DNA of 64,000 nt from Anisus vortex (GCA_949126835.1 OX421509.1:9816920-9880919); one strand, 5' to 3'; numbered from the stretch's first letter, positions 1-15,300 are shown. Notes: generated by a model not told the origin, from the sequence alone. Numbers and translations: made by a program.

Positions 1-249
1 AAAAAGAAAAATGAAATGCCCGTTAGCTCCGGATAAGCAAAAAAAAAAAAAGCTTCAATAAGTTTAAAATATTAAAAACAATAGTAGCACAGTAACAAAT
101 CAAATTGACTATAAAAAACAACAATGATTAATGTAACATACATAGAAAACAAGGACAACTGTGCAAGCTGTGATAGATGAATATGGTGGTTGAGACAAAA
201 CAGCCAACCCTCCCCTGGATTAAACACAGACACATGACCCGTCACTTAC

Positions 250-367
250 TCGTGGATAGACTGGTGGGGGGAGAACACTTCGTCCAAGTGGTCGTGGGCC
301 GCGGGCATGAAGTCCGGCCGGTCCCTCCAGCCATCGTCCCTGTCGCTGTAGTAGCCGTCGCGGTGAC
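250..367 (-). CDS. TJP1: ZO exon, linker, last coding exon in the window
   Basis: 118-bp exon, acceptor TTGTGGACGCAG, donor GTAAGT, phase 1 in and phase 2 out. It reads [19 protein letters not shown] and later [13 protein letters not shown]. Same Asp/Arg/Tyr-rich character as the preceding linker exon. The gene continues to the left of position 1. Confidence 0.78.
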
Positions 368-3300
368 CTGCGTCCACAAGGGGGGATAAAAGCGTAAGGA
401 GTGCGTGAGTGGTGCGCGTGTGTAAGTGTGTTTAAAGTGTTGCGTGTTGTTTCAATGCTTGTACTAATAAAGCATCCTTTCCAGACCAGACCCACAAAGC
501 TACTTTGGCCACAGCATGCAAGGGGATTGTGTGACTAACTTTAACAATTGCTTAATGATAAAAAAAATGTAAGGTACAAGTATTTAAAAAAAAACAACTA
601 ACATAACAAACCATAACTATTTGAAATATAATGTTGACAAATAGTATATATCAATTTTTAATATAAACATTTTTATTACATGCTATATTGATAAAAAATA
701 ATAATTTTAATGTCATCTGTAGAAAAAATTTAATAAAAGTAAAAGTACCAGTCAAACCAAATTGATCCATAGGACCGGTGAAGCAGCGTTCACCAGTTTC
801 TGTGGCCACGGCATACTTGGTGATTGTGGAGCCAGCACTATGCCCAGCCGCCTTTACTTTACCCTAACTAAAGTCAGGTACTGGGTAGACTCAGGGACAC
901 CCTCCAGACCCGGGGAAAAAATCCTAGCCTACACCAGGATTCGAACTCAGGACCTTCGGTATTCCAAACAAAAGTGATGTTGCACAGCCAATGTGCCCCC
1001 ATTTTAAAGATGTCTGCTACAAATTTTTATAGTTAAAATATTATGATTTGAGTAAGTAAGATAAATTTTGAAATTCACTTTCCACTTCTGCATTTAACCC
1101 CAAAGTGTGGCAGGCAACTAGCTTACTATTATCCAGAGGGCGGGAAGGTCGTCCAGGCAGGTCATTGTCCAACACATAGTGCCCATCGTAGCGAGTGTTC
1201 TCCGAGTTCGGATAGGCCCCGGGGGGCACTGGGTGTCGCTGAGACGCAGGGTCCTTCATGTACACCTCTTCCTCCGACCGGACGCTAGGCCTGTAGATGT
1301 TGACGTCATCCTTGTCTCTGGCCCGTGCTGGGAAGTAATCTGATGAAATAGGGAAATACTTTTTAATTTTAGTTTGAGGTGTCAAAGTTACTCAGAATTT
1401 TCTTTGCCGTTCAGAATATATGATGATTTCCCCATATATATATTGCTCTCTCCCTGTTTGTTTATAGGGGCTAGTGTAACAGAAATCAGATTAACCCTCA
1501 CAGTCCCAGGCGCGTATATAGCGGAACTGAAGGCAGCACAGATAGAAGTAGGTCGGTACGGGAAGGGTTAAGTGTAGCCACAGTGTACACTGGGATCCTG
1601 TAACCATCATAACAACCCACTGCCTTCACTTTCCTAAAAAAAAATAACTGAGGAGCTTTTTTGAGCTGGGCCAGGGTTCCTACTCTAAAACGATTTCAAA
1701 ATTCACAAAACTTTTCAGAAGCTATGCATAGCATCTCTTACTTTACCACAACTAATGTCATCACAGCTGGGTAGACTCGGGGACACCCTCGGGGACACCC
1801 TCAAGTCTCGGGAAAAATCCTAGCCCCGAACCTAGGCCCTTCGGATCGCCAGTCAAACGCCCTGCTGCTTGGCCGCGGGTATGAAACGTGTTTCAAGCAT
1901 TACTGTGTCAGACAAAACCAAAATCTTAAAAACGTGATTACAGCTGACAACCTGTTGTATATGTGTGATTACAGCTGACAACCTGTTGTATATGTGTGAT
2001 TACAGCTGACAACCTGTTGTATATGTGTGATTACAACTGACAACCTGTTGTATATGTGTGATTACAGCTGACAACCTGTTGTATATGTGTGATTACAGCT
2101 GACAACCTGTTGTATATGTGTGATTACAGCTGACAACCTGTTGTATATGTGTAATTACAGCTGACAACCTGTTGTATATGTGTGATTACAGCTGACAACC
2201 TGTTGTATATGTGTGGTTTTAGACACGCACTGCATCCAAGCATTCCCTCCCTCAAATGCCATTAACAGTGTTCTTACTCTAAAATCATTACAATAATTTC
2301 TAAGACTTTTCACAAACTTTATTATAAACAAATTCACAAACCAATTTAAAGCTGGTCTGTCCGGTAGTGTAAGTTGACATTTTATTTGTTAATGATTGTT
2401 CATTTTTTTCATTCAACACGTATGCCAATAATTTTTAAATAAAATGCAATGTGCATTAAAGAACACTTAGCGTAACAATATCATTATTATTATTGTTCCC
2501 AAACCGTTTGAACCCTCGTTAAAGTGTACCAAAATCCAGACCTGCATCGTTGCCCACCGCTCCGGCAGGTTGGCTGGGCACAGGAGGGTAGGACGACCGC
2601 TCCTCGGACTGCCTCTCCTTGTTGACAATCAGCTGCAGCCTGTCCTTGCTCTTGTCAATGAGCTTCCTGGCCTCTGGAAGGGAGAGGTTCTCCACTGGGG
2701 TGTTGTTGATCTGTGGAGTATAGAGCATATTTGCTTTCCCCTGTACATAGGCCTGACATTGGTGGAGAAATATGTGTGTGTGTGACGGGATTGAGGGCCA
2801 AATGTCCATTTTCAAATTGATGGTAAAAAAATTAAAATCAGACGGTGATGTAACAAATATTTTGTAAGGGTACAGAATATGTAAAAGTACCCAAATTGAT
2901 CCATAGGGCCGGTGAAGCATTCACCAGTTTCTTTGGCCACGGCATCCTAGGCGATCGTGTGGCCAGAACAATGCCCAGCCACCTTTATTATACCCTAAGT
3001 ATGGTCAGGTACCCATCAGAGTTGGGTACACTCTGGGACACCTTCCAGACCCGGGGAAAAAATCCTAGCATTCACCAGAATGTAAACTTGGGACTTTGGT
3101 ACACTACCGGCTTGAGCAATAAGTACCATACTGTATGAGCTTTAGTACTTTTTACCTTAAGTACTACGTCTCCTTCTCGTAGAGTGTGTTCACTGGATGC
3201 TAATGAGTTTGGCAAGACTTGCTTAATGTATAATTTACAACCAAGAACTATGCCAAAGTCTGAAATTAAACAAAAAAACATACATTGGTTTAAAAAAAAA

Positions 3301-6300
3301 CAATACCATAATAATCTGTTTGTGAATACTGTTTTCCCGCTGTAATAATCTATTTTATGTAAATTGTTTTCCTTCAATAACAATCTATTTCATAAATAAT
3401 GTTTTCCTTCTATAAAAATCTATTTCATAAATATTGTTTTCCTTCTATAACAATCTATTTTATAAATATTGGTTCCCTCCTATAACAATCTATTTCATAA
3501 ATATTGTTTTCCTTCTATAACAATCTATTTCATAAATATTGTTTTCCTCCTATAACAATCTATTTCATAAATATTGTTTTCCTTCTATAACAATCTATTT
3601 CATAAATATTGTTTCCCTCCTATAACAATCTATTTCATAAATATTGTTTTCCTTCTATAACAATCTATTTCATAAATATTGTTTCCCTCCTATAACAATC
3701 TATTTCATAAATATTGTTTTCCTTCTATAACAATCTATTTCATAAATATTGTTTTCCTTCTATAACAATCTATTTCATAAATATTGTTTTCCTCCTATAA
3801 CAATCTATTTCATAAATATTGTTTTCCTCCTATGACAATCTATTTCATAAATATTGTTTTCCTTCTATAACAATCTATTTCATAAATATTGTTTTCCTCC
3901 TATAACAATCTATTTCATAAATATTGTTTTCCTCCTATGACAATCTATTTCATAAATATTGTTTTCCTTCTATAACAATCTATTTCATAAATATTGTTTT
4001 CCTTCTATAACAATCTATTTCATAAATATTGTTTCCCTCCTATAACAATCTATTTCATAAATATTGTTTTCCTTCTATAACAATCTATTTCATAAATATT
4101 GTTTTCCTTCTATAACAATCTATTTCATAAATATTGTTTTCCTTCTATAACAATCTATTTCATAAATATTGTTTCCCTCCTATAACAATCTATTTCATAA
4201 ATATTGTTTTCCTTCTATAACAATCTATTTCATAAATATTGTTTCCCTCCTATAACAATCTATTTCATAAATATTGTTTTCCTCCTATGACAATCTATTT
4301 CATAAATATTGTTTTCCTTCTATAACAATCTATTTCATAAATATTGTTTTCCTTCTATAACAATCTATTTCATAAATATTGTTTCCCTCCTATAACAATC
4401 TATTTCATAAATATTGTTTTCCTTCTATAACAATCTATTTCATAAATATTGTTTTCCTTCTATAACAATCTATTTCATAAATATTGTTTTCCTTCTATAA
4501 CAATCTATTTCATAAATATTGTTTCCCTCCTATAACAATCTATTTCATAAATATTGTTTTCCTTCTATAACAATCTATTTCATAAATATTGTTTCCCTCC
4601 TATAACAATCTATTTCATAAATATTGTTTCCCTCCTATAACAATCTATTCTATAAATATTGTTTCCACCTCTATAAGAATCTATCAGGGAGACAAATCAT
4701 ACAAACCATCTTTTTTGTTCCTTTTGCTCAGAGTTATCTTGTAAGGGGGAGCACCGGATCTGTCTGAATGTGAAACTGGCAGGAGTGTTCTCCTCCTGAC
4801 CACCTGCACAGAAAGACTTATGGCATTAAAACCTTTCCAGCTTTACATACTGGCGGATCACATTCCAAACTAGTTAAGACAAGCCCAACCGAATGTTAAG
4901 ATGTGCAGTTCTGGTAATACAAGTCTCACTATTCAGGGTTCTCACATTTTTTCTTTAAAAAAAATCAAGGCTGTTTCCAGACTGTTTCAAGGCTATAAGA
5001 GCCAAATTCCAGGCTGCTGGCGCACGTTATTTGGAAAATGGTCACACGTCTCCTCCCCCAAGTGACCTAAATATTGCGTGAATGAGGTATTAATCTAAGG
5101 CTCGGTCAATGGGGCGTTTATGGCGTATAAAAATGGGATTTTATCTGATTTTCATTTTTATAATAAATTTAGATATAAATATACATTTAGATAAATTTCC
5201 AGGCTGACAGGCTATTTGTACAGGCTAAAATGCCAATATTCAAGGTTGTCCAGGCCTTGATTTGTTTGTTTTTTTAAATTCCAGACTTTTCCAGACTGTG
5301 TGAGAACCCTGACTATTATTATCATGCATTATCATTTTGAAATATTAAAACTGTTTTGAATTTGTTTTTTAAATAAAGTAGTTTTACTTTCAATAATTTT
5401 TTGTTTAAACTAGGTTCTAGAGAAAGAGATGCTGAAACAGCAGTTCAATTTGTTTTAATATGAGGACTTTCGCTAGATGCAGAATAACGTGCAATATTTT
5501 TGCTTTTTTTGTTACTCTGTAGACAAAACGATTCAATGTATCCATGGAATTACTGTTTATGCTAGTAAAATTGCCTTTAAAGACCATTTTTTGTTGGACA
5601 GAACTGGTTAAGCTTAATTGGGGTCAACGTTGGCAGCCCTGGCATTATGGGGAATCTGTGGACAGCACAATGCCAGGTCAACTTTATTAACCCCCCCCGC
5701 TCCTAAATTGAGGTTGCGCACAACCCCATCTGACGTGAGCAGACTCGGGTACATCGAAAGCGCCAGTAAACTATAACTTGGCTATTAGCGAGTTTGGAAC
5801 CGAGGACCTTTAGGATTGTCAATCAAACACTAAGCCACTGAACCAATGGAACTAACAAAAAACTAAATTAAAGCCATGAGCGAAACCGTTTCATTTGATA
5901 TTCAAGAAAGAAAACTAACAGAAATTTATGATTTAATAACTTATTAACCCCAATGAGCTGGACTCAGTTGTGTGTCTTCTAACTACACCTTAAAATTATG
6001 CTGTCATCCACCCTACTCATATAGAACATGTGAAACTTGTAAAAAAGTATGATCCTAATAGAAATAAAATTAGTAGATATAAGTATTCAGAGATGGACAA
6101 TTGTTTGCCTGATGTATTGAGGACTCTATAAAGATATATTTGTATCATTTCGAGCTAGTTTAAGATTTGTGGATAAAGGCTGATTTTTACTGCACTGTTT
6201 ATACTATGTTATTTATGGTTTACTGTATTGTTGAACTGTGTGAATAAAGCAATATATATATATATGCCATCAACTATATTGCTAATTAAATTGAGAGGAT

Positions 6301-9300
6301 CTATCCTGGTGTAAACATACAAGTCACAATTAAGATGTTAAAAAACTAACATCACAGGCGTATTATCTGGGCTGCAATGGGCAAGCAAAACAAAAAAATC
6401 ACAACATAGACACATGACCACGTTACAGAAAGATGGACACTCACCAAATTGACACTGTTCCCGCAGTCACGCAATACGTTGATGGCCGTCAAATGGTCAA
6501 CATTTTCCAAGGAAATGCCATTCACTGACACGATGCGATCATTGATCCTGGTCAAGCAGAGAACAGACAGTGACAGTTGGAATGTAAGTAGACAAAAAAA
6601 TAAAAGCGGTTAAAAAGGCTTTGGAATATGATTGAGTTTGAACAATATATCGCAAAAGAACATTTCACAAAGACACAGATTCATTGACTCACTGTAGCTT
6701 GCCCTCAGCGGGCCCAGCCTTCAAAACATCAGATATCGCCACTGATGGATCCCCGTTGGCAAAATGTGGGCTGTCCCTTCCACCGCTGACCGCAATTCCG
6801 AATCCGAAGGTGGGAGCCTGTGGACAAGACAAGAAAGACAACCTTTATGTCAATTTCCATGACCATTATAAACAACTCCTATAGCACTGAACAGCTTAGC
6901 GGTCAATGAGGGGAGCCAATGAACACTGCATGTCCATTAGTTCTTTCAGTGGGCTTGGTAGACTTGGCGGTGCCCATCTCCTCTCCAAGTCGACTGTGGA
7001 TTTTTTTATTTCTAATTGTCTGCACCGTGAGTAGAACCCATGATGTCAAGCTTGTGAGTTTGTGCCCTAGGTCACCAGAGAGATCAATTAGAAGTGGGTT
7101 CCACAACCTGTCCTGTTTAAAACTGGCAAGAGGGAGGCAAACAGGGAGGTTATGCTCCTCTGCTTCCTTATCTTCTCTACAGTGCCAGCAACTTAAATCA
7201 AAGTGAGCCTTGAAACTGGCAGAGTATGGTCAATATCTAGTTATGAAATTAGACACACTGTGGCGCCACAATGGTTCAGCGAGGTTAGAATTGGCCCATA
7301 TGCTACCAGACCCCTTACGCAGTCATCTGACGTCGTTTAAACTCTCATTCAGTATAGCCTTTTACCTGGCCCTAATTGGTATTCAATTAGATTATTTTGT
7401 TTCCTCCTCTAAAACCTCCATCTAAATTTCTACACCTTGCAAATCTCCAAGTGTTATTTAAGAAATGTTAACCTCAACGAACTATTTAGTCTTCTGGCCC
7501 CAGAAAAAGCTTCACATGTGGCAATCATTTTAAAAAAATCAAAATAAACATCAAAAGCAATATACCTTATGAAGAGTTACTTGGTGGGTCTCCCAGACAA
7601 CATTTGGACCATTCTGAAATTTGAAGACAAACAAAGAGAAATAAATTAAACAACAAAAAGAGGGCCAGATTTAATGTTTGGTCAGATTTACTTCTTTTGC
7701 TTAGTCAACTGGTGTGTCTTTGGTAAATCTGCCAATTTATATTTTGCATAGCCGCCAGATTTATTTTTCATTATGTACCGAATCGCTAGAAGGTAACTGT
7801 CTATCGCCTCCCGCAATCCAATTTAGATTTTATATCAAATTACACATGCCTTTTAACAAAGTGACCAACTATGTTCATTTTTTCATGCTTCAATTGAATG
7901 CATGCTCTGTGGTTGAGTGTAAACATTAAAACTAATCTGTAGCCATTCAGATTAATAGTTAGTTCTATCATGAAAAAAAAATAAAGCACATAAGGAAAAT
8001 ATTTGTCAGAGTTACGGCCCCTTCAAGGAAGAATGTGAAAGTTACGACTAATGTTGTATTTTAAATAAATTACATTTATAAGCAAATGTGTCACCCTGGT
8101 CTAGAAAATTTTTATTTCATTATGTACCGAATCGCTAGAAGGTAACTGTCTATTGACTCCCGCAAAGCAATTTATATTTTATATCAAACAAGCTACATTG
8201 CCCGGCGTTGCCCGGGTGAAAAAAAAAAGGACTAAACTACACTTACTGAATACTTTTAGGAAAGTAAATAAATATTGTAATAGGGTAAAAAAAATAGTCA
8301 AATATTTTTATTTAACAAAATCTATATTGCCTATAGATTTACAATGTCTTTTGTTTTTAAAAGTTTGAAAAATTAATTGTCGAAAAAAAAAGTATAGTCT
8401 AACTGGAGAATCAAACCCTGGTCGCCCGTATAGGAATCCACTACGTTTACCACTGAGCTATCGAAGACACATGTCCGATGTGAAAAATTATTAGACGGTA
8501 TATTGGGCTAGGCCTAGATAGGTCAGTGACACACGTGTTTTCAAATTGACCAATGGGGATCCTCGCGGGGCTTAACACTGTCTTTTTATATATATAGATT
8601 ACACATGCCTTTTAACTAAGTGACCCACTATGTTCATTTTTTCATGCTTCAATTGAATGCATGCTCTGTGGTTAAGTGTAAACATTAAAACTAATCTGTA
8701 GCCATTCAGATTAATAGTTAGTTCTATCATGAAAAAAAAAATAAAGCACATAAGGAAAATATTTGTCAGAGTTACGGCCCCTTCAAGGAAGAATGTGAAA
8801 GTTACGACTAATGTTGTATTTTAAATAAATTACATTTATAAGCAAATGTGTCACCCTGGTCTAGAAAAATTTAATTTTATGTCCCTTTATTACATTTTTA
8901 GCACTGGTCTATTAATACATTAGTGGCTGTCAGGCAGGGAAATTATTTCAAGAATATTCATAAGCATTAACACACAAACAATATCTTAACCTTTCCAGGA
9001 CTAAATGAGCAGTATATATGATACAACCAACAAGTATATAATCTAAACCTTTCAGGACATGGTAAAGTATATAATACACGAGAAAAAAAAAAGTTCTTTA
9101 GTCTTTTCAGTACTAATTGGTGATTTCTTTAGAATAGGAAATAGTATTAATAGCTACAGATTAAAAATAATAGTTTTTGCAGAATAAATGTTTAGATAAT
9201 AAATTGTCAAATTAGCAAAAAAGACTTTTTGAAGAACATATCTCTGTAGAATATGTAACTATGTATGGAAGCTAATAAATATAAATAACCCTGTATGACT

Positions 9301-12300
9301 TGCGTAGGAAGCAATAATCTTCTTTATAGAAGGAGCGTCTGTAATGTATAAGAAAATACTTATAATACAACCATGACACAAAGCACTTCATCGCATCATA
9401 TAAAGGTTATGTGTTGGGCAAGGGAGTGAAAAATGATCCAGATATAACGAGGTGTGATATACACATTCTGACTCAATGTTTCCTGCTTTAAATACATGTG
9501 TTTGTAAAAAAAAAAATCAATACTGGTACATATAACAGAGCTCAATAAACCTTTTCCAATCTCATAAAACATTTTCTAAGCTCTTAAACACTTTTAAAGT
9601 ACAATGGTATACATTCCATAATATATCTAAAGAAAAGAATGCAGCACAGGTGCTGGAGATCTGTGTTATATATATGTATGCTATTTTAATTTAATATTCT
9701 TTGAATTTATTTTAATCAAAGATATTTTTCAACTATATTTATTTTTGTTTTAGATTATAAAATGTTAGAAAATGCTTTTTTTACTATATATAAAAAAAAT
9801 TAAAATAATACACATAATATAAAGCAGTAAGTAGAGTATCCCGTCGAACCAAACTGATCATAGGGCTGGTGAAGCAGCGCTCACCAGTTTCTGTGGCCAC
9901 GGCATACTAGGGCAGGGGTTGGCAACCTTTTGAAAATGGTGTGCCAAACTAGGATTTCTAAATCATTCAGCGTGCCAACAGTCTAAATTTAATGTCAACC
10001 TGCTCTATTATACTTGTTTTATTATTTTTTTATAAGACCATTAGTTTAACTCTGTGATAAGAACAAGGTCAAAGGCAAAGGAAATGTATAGAGAAAATCC
10101 TTAAAGCGTTTTAATATCTAAAAAATTAACGTGTTAGTGATTATCGTCCTTTTAATTTGCATTCATACCAAATACAATATTTTATTACTAAATTTTCACA
10201 TTTATGGTAATTATTTTGTAAACATTATTATTTGGCTGTCAAGATGAGGATCTAGCAACTGTTTGTATAGTCTAGATTTTATTAAATTTATTCAACCCAA
10301 TGGAATATAAAACATGCACTATCATTAAGTGGAATTGATACCTAGTAATCACAGAGACTGGGTAGTTAATGTAATGTTTAAGAATGTGCATATAATTCTT
10401 TAGTAACATTGCTTAAGAATGGGCATATAATTCTTTAGTAACATAATATTTATATAATTTTCAAATACTTTTTACAGTTTGGTCATTATAAAGTTATAAG
10501 TTGTCTTCTAGTCTTTTATAAAACAAAATATCAGAAATATTAGTGCAAATAAAACGGGCTAATTATTTCCCTTTAATTAAAATACAGTTTCTAAATTTCC
10601 TTCAATAGTGATGCCAAACAAGTAATGTTTTGTAATATAAAAAATATTACTGACTATTACTGACTAATTATTATTTCTTTATATAATTCCACCATTATGG
10701 TATTTATTACAAGATTTAATTAGAGAGATACAATTAATTTATGATAAACAGTTGTAAATAAACATTCCATGCATTAATTGTTTGTCCATTTAACCATAAG
10801 GAGTTTATCTTTTTAACATTAGCCTAATAATGACAACTGCATTTTATAATGCTATTAAAAAGTCTCTTATATTTATTAAATTAATAAAAACAAATTTTGT
10901 TTTATAATAACTAATTTGTATGTTTAATTATAGAAGATAGGCATACAAACGCTTATAATTAGTCTGTATCAATTAATGAGCGCCTTGTCTTAAATGCTCT
11001 TTGCTAACTTATAATGGCAGATACATATTAGTTATTTCTGAGTAGTAAAAGTGTAAGTGACCTCTTTGAATGCCAGCTTTCATGTGCAATAAAAACTATT
11101 CACAAGTGTAAGTTGAACCAAAAGTTGAAAGTAAAAGAATGATAGCAAATGACTTTCAGATTTCCCCGCAAATGGGCACATTTCGGTGCCCATTGTTTTT
11201 GGATGTATAAAATCGTCAATATCCCACAACTTAAAATACATCTACATCTAAGAAGGTTGTTGTAAGATCAAGCAAGTTAGGCTTGATGAGGTACGAAACA
11301 ATGATTCCATGAATTTGAAAGTCTTGCCTTTGTTTAAAAAACTCCGCTTTGAGTGCTTCAAACTATATACTAAAAAGCCCATCTATATATCTTAATATAT
11401 GCCTTAATAAATGGAAGTACATATAGTTAAATGTTTAAAAATTGATTTCACTCAAGATGTAAGGAAATCCATTTCAGTGATCTAACTGGTCAAGTGCTGT
11501 TTGAACCCGTCCTTGTCAATGCGTTCAACTCACTTTAATGTGTCGTTATGTCATTCAGAAACATCGGCTTCAACAGTCAGTTTTCCTAATTCAGAACTGG
11601 AAAATCTATTTTAAAAAAAACTCTTAGATTAAAGGTCTCTCGCATGCCATTGAAAATCGCTCTGCGTGCCAAGTGTGGCATGCATGCCTTAAGTGGCTGA
11701 CCCCTGTACTAGGGGATGTGTGGCAAGCACAATGCCCAGCCGCCTTTACTTTACCCCAACTAATGTCAGGTAATCATCCAAACTGGGTAGAATCAGGGAC
11801 ACCCTCCAAACCTAGCCTGCAATAGGATTCTAACATAGGTCCTTCGGTAACCAGCCGAAGGTGCTTCCACACGGACACTGTGCCCAAACAATTGACATAA
11901 AATTATGGTATTATCATGCCATCAGGTGCCCCAAATAGACCATGATATCACACACACACACAAAGGCAATACACACAGAGAGGTGAACTTTTCCTCCTAA
12001 TAGTAATAGCTGGATCCCAATAGCCTCTTTCAGAATTCTGAAATCTCCATTATGAGTATAAATCAGCATATAGACCTACCATTGCTCCACGAGGCGTTGG
12101 TGCACGTAGCTTGGCTGCACGGGGCGGGGCTTTAACGGGTGCCATTCGGTCGAGAGAAACGGAACTACCCCCGCCTGGGAAAGGCAGGCGAGCGGGCAGG
12201 GAGGCAGTGGAGGAATGCCAGGAGGTGGTGGACAGCCTCCTTGCAGAGTGGCGCTTCTTCTTCAAAACTGCCATTTTTTTACGTCCATGCGGAGCACCTT

Positions 12301-15300
12301 GAAATCCTGGGGCTTAAATCCTAGGAGTGTTTTAGTGTCTCACAGCTAAGTGTGTAACACAGCTGTGAAATGAATTGTACTAACAGGCAACAGAAGCAGG
12401 CTAAATAAATACTTTAACAATCCTGTTAATCAACCTGCTTCTAGAATGAAAATTTCACTGAGTTCATGTAGCAAACATCCAAATTGAAAAAGTGTTGCTG
12501 TCCATTAAAGGAACCTGCAACAGACCACTACCAAACACAAAAAGACAGGTTAAACTTAGCTCTTGGCACCATCCTATGCCAGACAAGTGTCAGGGAGACC
12601 AACGCCCCCATTTAGGGTTATCAAGAAGCTTATCTCTTGTGCTCATGTTTCAAATATACAATGGCACCAACGCAGAGGGTTCTCACATCATAGGTTATGC
12701 CGACTTCCTTTAAAGCATTTTTTTTTACTTAGAATAGCAAAGGTGCTGAAACAGATTAAGAATAGTTTATAATCACTGCATTTTAAGCTATTTTGTACCC
12801 ACAGCCAAACATAAGTTTGTAATGCAAACCTCAAAAAAAGACAATGTTACACTGCATTACAATTTATCAAAAGAACTCATTAGTAATTGATTCATTCCAC
12901 TCAAAAAAAAGTTTATGCCATGTTAGCTCAACCAGCTCAAAGATTATCCGTAAGTACAAGGATTTTATACTGACTGAGCTAGGCATTTTGGGTAGATGTG
13001 GTGGCGGTAGAGAGTTTCAGTTGCAAGGGAAATAGTTAACACAAATATTTCAAACACACCAATAAATCTCTAAATGGTTGATTTAGCTATATATATATAT
13101 AACTAAATGATCTCGGGAACATTCTTAATAACTACATCCCAAGCATTAATAAAGGAACTGCATGAGGTCACCCCAGTACTGTTGGGCACCAGACAACAAG
13201 TCAAATGACAGGGATCTTATCTTATACATTACAGACGCTCCTTCTATAAAGAAGATTATTGTGCCCTACGCTCATCTGTGAGTCACAATCCCTTAAAAGC
13301 TTTAGCTACAGAAAAAAATCCACCCTATTATGATTTGAACAAAAATAAGCAAAACATCACACACAATCCCTTCAAAAAGGGCCACACAATCGTTTAGCCA
13401 TAGAAAGTTATGAATCTCAATATGACTAATACATAACAACAAAACAAAAAACAAAGCACAATGACAAGTTAGGCCTCATGTAGCTAACTGGAGCACTTTT
13501 GGCTAATAAACAAAAACAATAGCCAGTGGCCAAAATCAATATCTCAATAGAACAGCTGGATAGATTAGAGATAGATTAGAGATAGACACAAAAGGTAAAT
13601 AAATGTACAACAGCCTGCTCACACCAACAAAGTGTCGTTCTCACCCAGGCTCAACAGTTGATCAAAATCTATACACGTTTACCTCAACAACAACCATTGG
13701 TCGGGTGCGATAAACCTGCGGCACCATTCAAGATCTATCAGTATCATTAGGGAAACTTGTTTTGGTCTTGTTGAGCGGTATATGACCACATTACCACAAT
13801 GTTGTTGACATATAATATGTTGAAGTGAACAAATATTATAGTCATATCTGACCAGATTAATATCGTTATTATCATATGTGGCCAGATAAACATAATAAAA
13901 CAGCCAGATTACCACAATTTTTTAAGTAAAGTAGAAAAAAGTATTCCCATTTGACCAAATTGATCCATAGGGCCAGTGAAGCAGCGTTCACCAGTTTCTG
14001 TGGCCTTTGGCATGCTTGGTGATTGTGTGGCCAGCACTATGCACAGCCACCTTTACTTTACCCCAACCAAGGTCAGGTACCCATCAGAGCTTGGTAGACT
14101 CAGGGACACCCTCCAGACCCAGGGAAAAAATCCTAGCCTGCACCAGGATTCGAACCCAGAACCTTTGGTACGCCAGTCGAATGCGCTGCCACATGCCCCC
14201 TCCACAAATGTATGCCCAGGCCATATTAAGAAAAAAAAAGTCAATGCTAACCTGAACCATGAGTTAGTAAAGCTGGGGTGGGTGGTGTAATACACACAAG
14301 CTTCAACATGCATTAGAACCATACTACTCCTGGCGTACAATATTGGGTTATGATATTTACGTGGCACACCCAGATCTGAGTCAGTGTTAGTTATGCCAGC
14401 TGTTTTTTTTTATGCAAGCGAGGGGTGGGATCTGCTGCTCCCTGCAACAACCTGCATGTTAAAAGTCACCCATTACACACAAACCCTATGTAGCAGCCCC
14501 ATAAAAGACCACACACACATAAACACAGACAAAAAAAAAACAAAGGTATGCATCTTAAAAAGTCGCAGCACCAGATGAAACAAATATAGTGGGAAAAATG
14601 TGTTAGAGGACTGTAGGCCAGTTCATGCAGTTTAAAATCTTTAAAAAATCCAAAGATAACAAATCTTACCTTGTTATTTGGTAAGAAAGAACTAGTGAAT
14701 CTTAACTGAAATTTGGTGACAAAAGAGTTGGAGTTAACCAGACAGTGTGTGGTTGCATTAAAAAAAACAACAACACTATATTCTCATTTGGCTGAGGGAG
14801 CACAGAGCATTCTCAAACAACAGATATTTTAAATTCATACCCTTACAAAGCTTTAGATTCTAAAATTTTAAACTGAGAATAAGTGAAAATTAAACACAAA
14901 AGGATTTAGGAGCCTGAATGCTCGCTAATGCTTCTCCAAGTTACTATTTCTCGTGGAGGCTGAGAATAATCTCATAAGCTTACAGCACTAACATGAAGTA
15001 TTATGAGCCAAACTTGAATTGTGATCTTGCTCTCTGATTAAATAACTTTTTTAATTCACCACGTTTTAAAACTTTTCTTCTCAACAACCAGCTCACTTCA
15101 GCAGAGCATTGTTCGGTGCATCCCACTCTTTGCATAAGTACGCAGACAGTCTACGGTATAAATTGCTAACCTTGACAAAATTAACCCAACTTCTGACACT
15201 TTTAATTACTTATTGTAACTCTTGTGGCAACGTCTTCGTTGCTAATAATTGCCTATGAATCGCGCAGTCAGTTCTGATTACTTTTGTTGACTCATTCAGT

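Noticed and set aside
3300..4684. CRISPR-like regular repeats
   Set aside because: Units are contiguous without unique spacers, and the context is a eukaryotic intron.
8402..8468. tRNA gene on the minus strand
   Set aside because: It lies inside a Helitron-like insert and its acceptor stem is imperfect; probably a captured tRNA-like piece.
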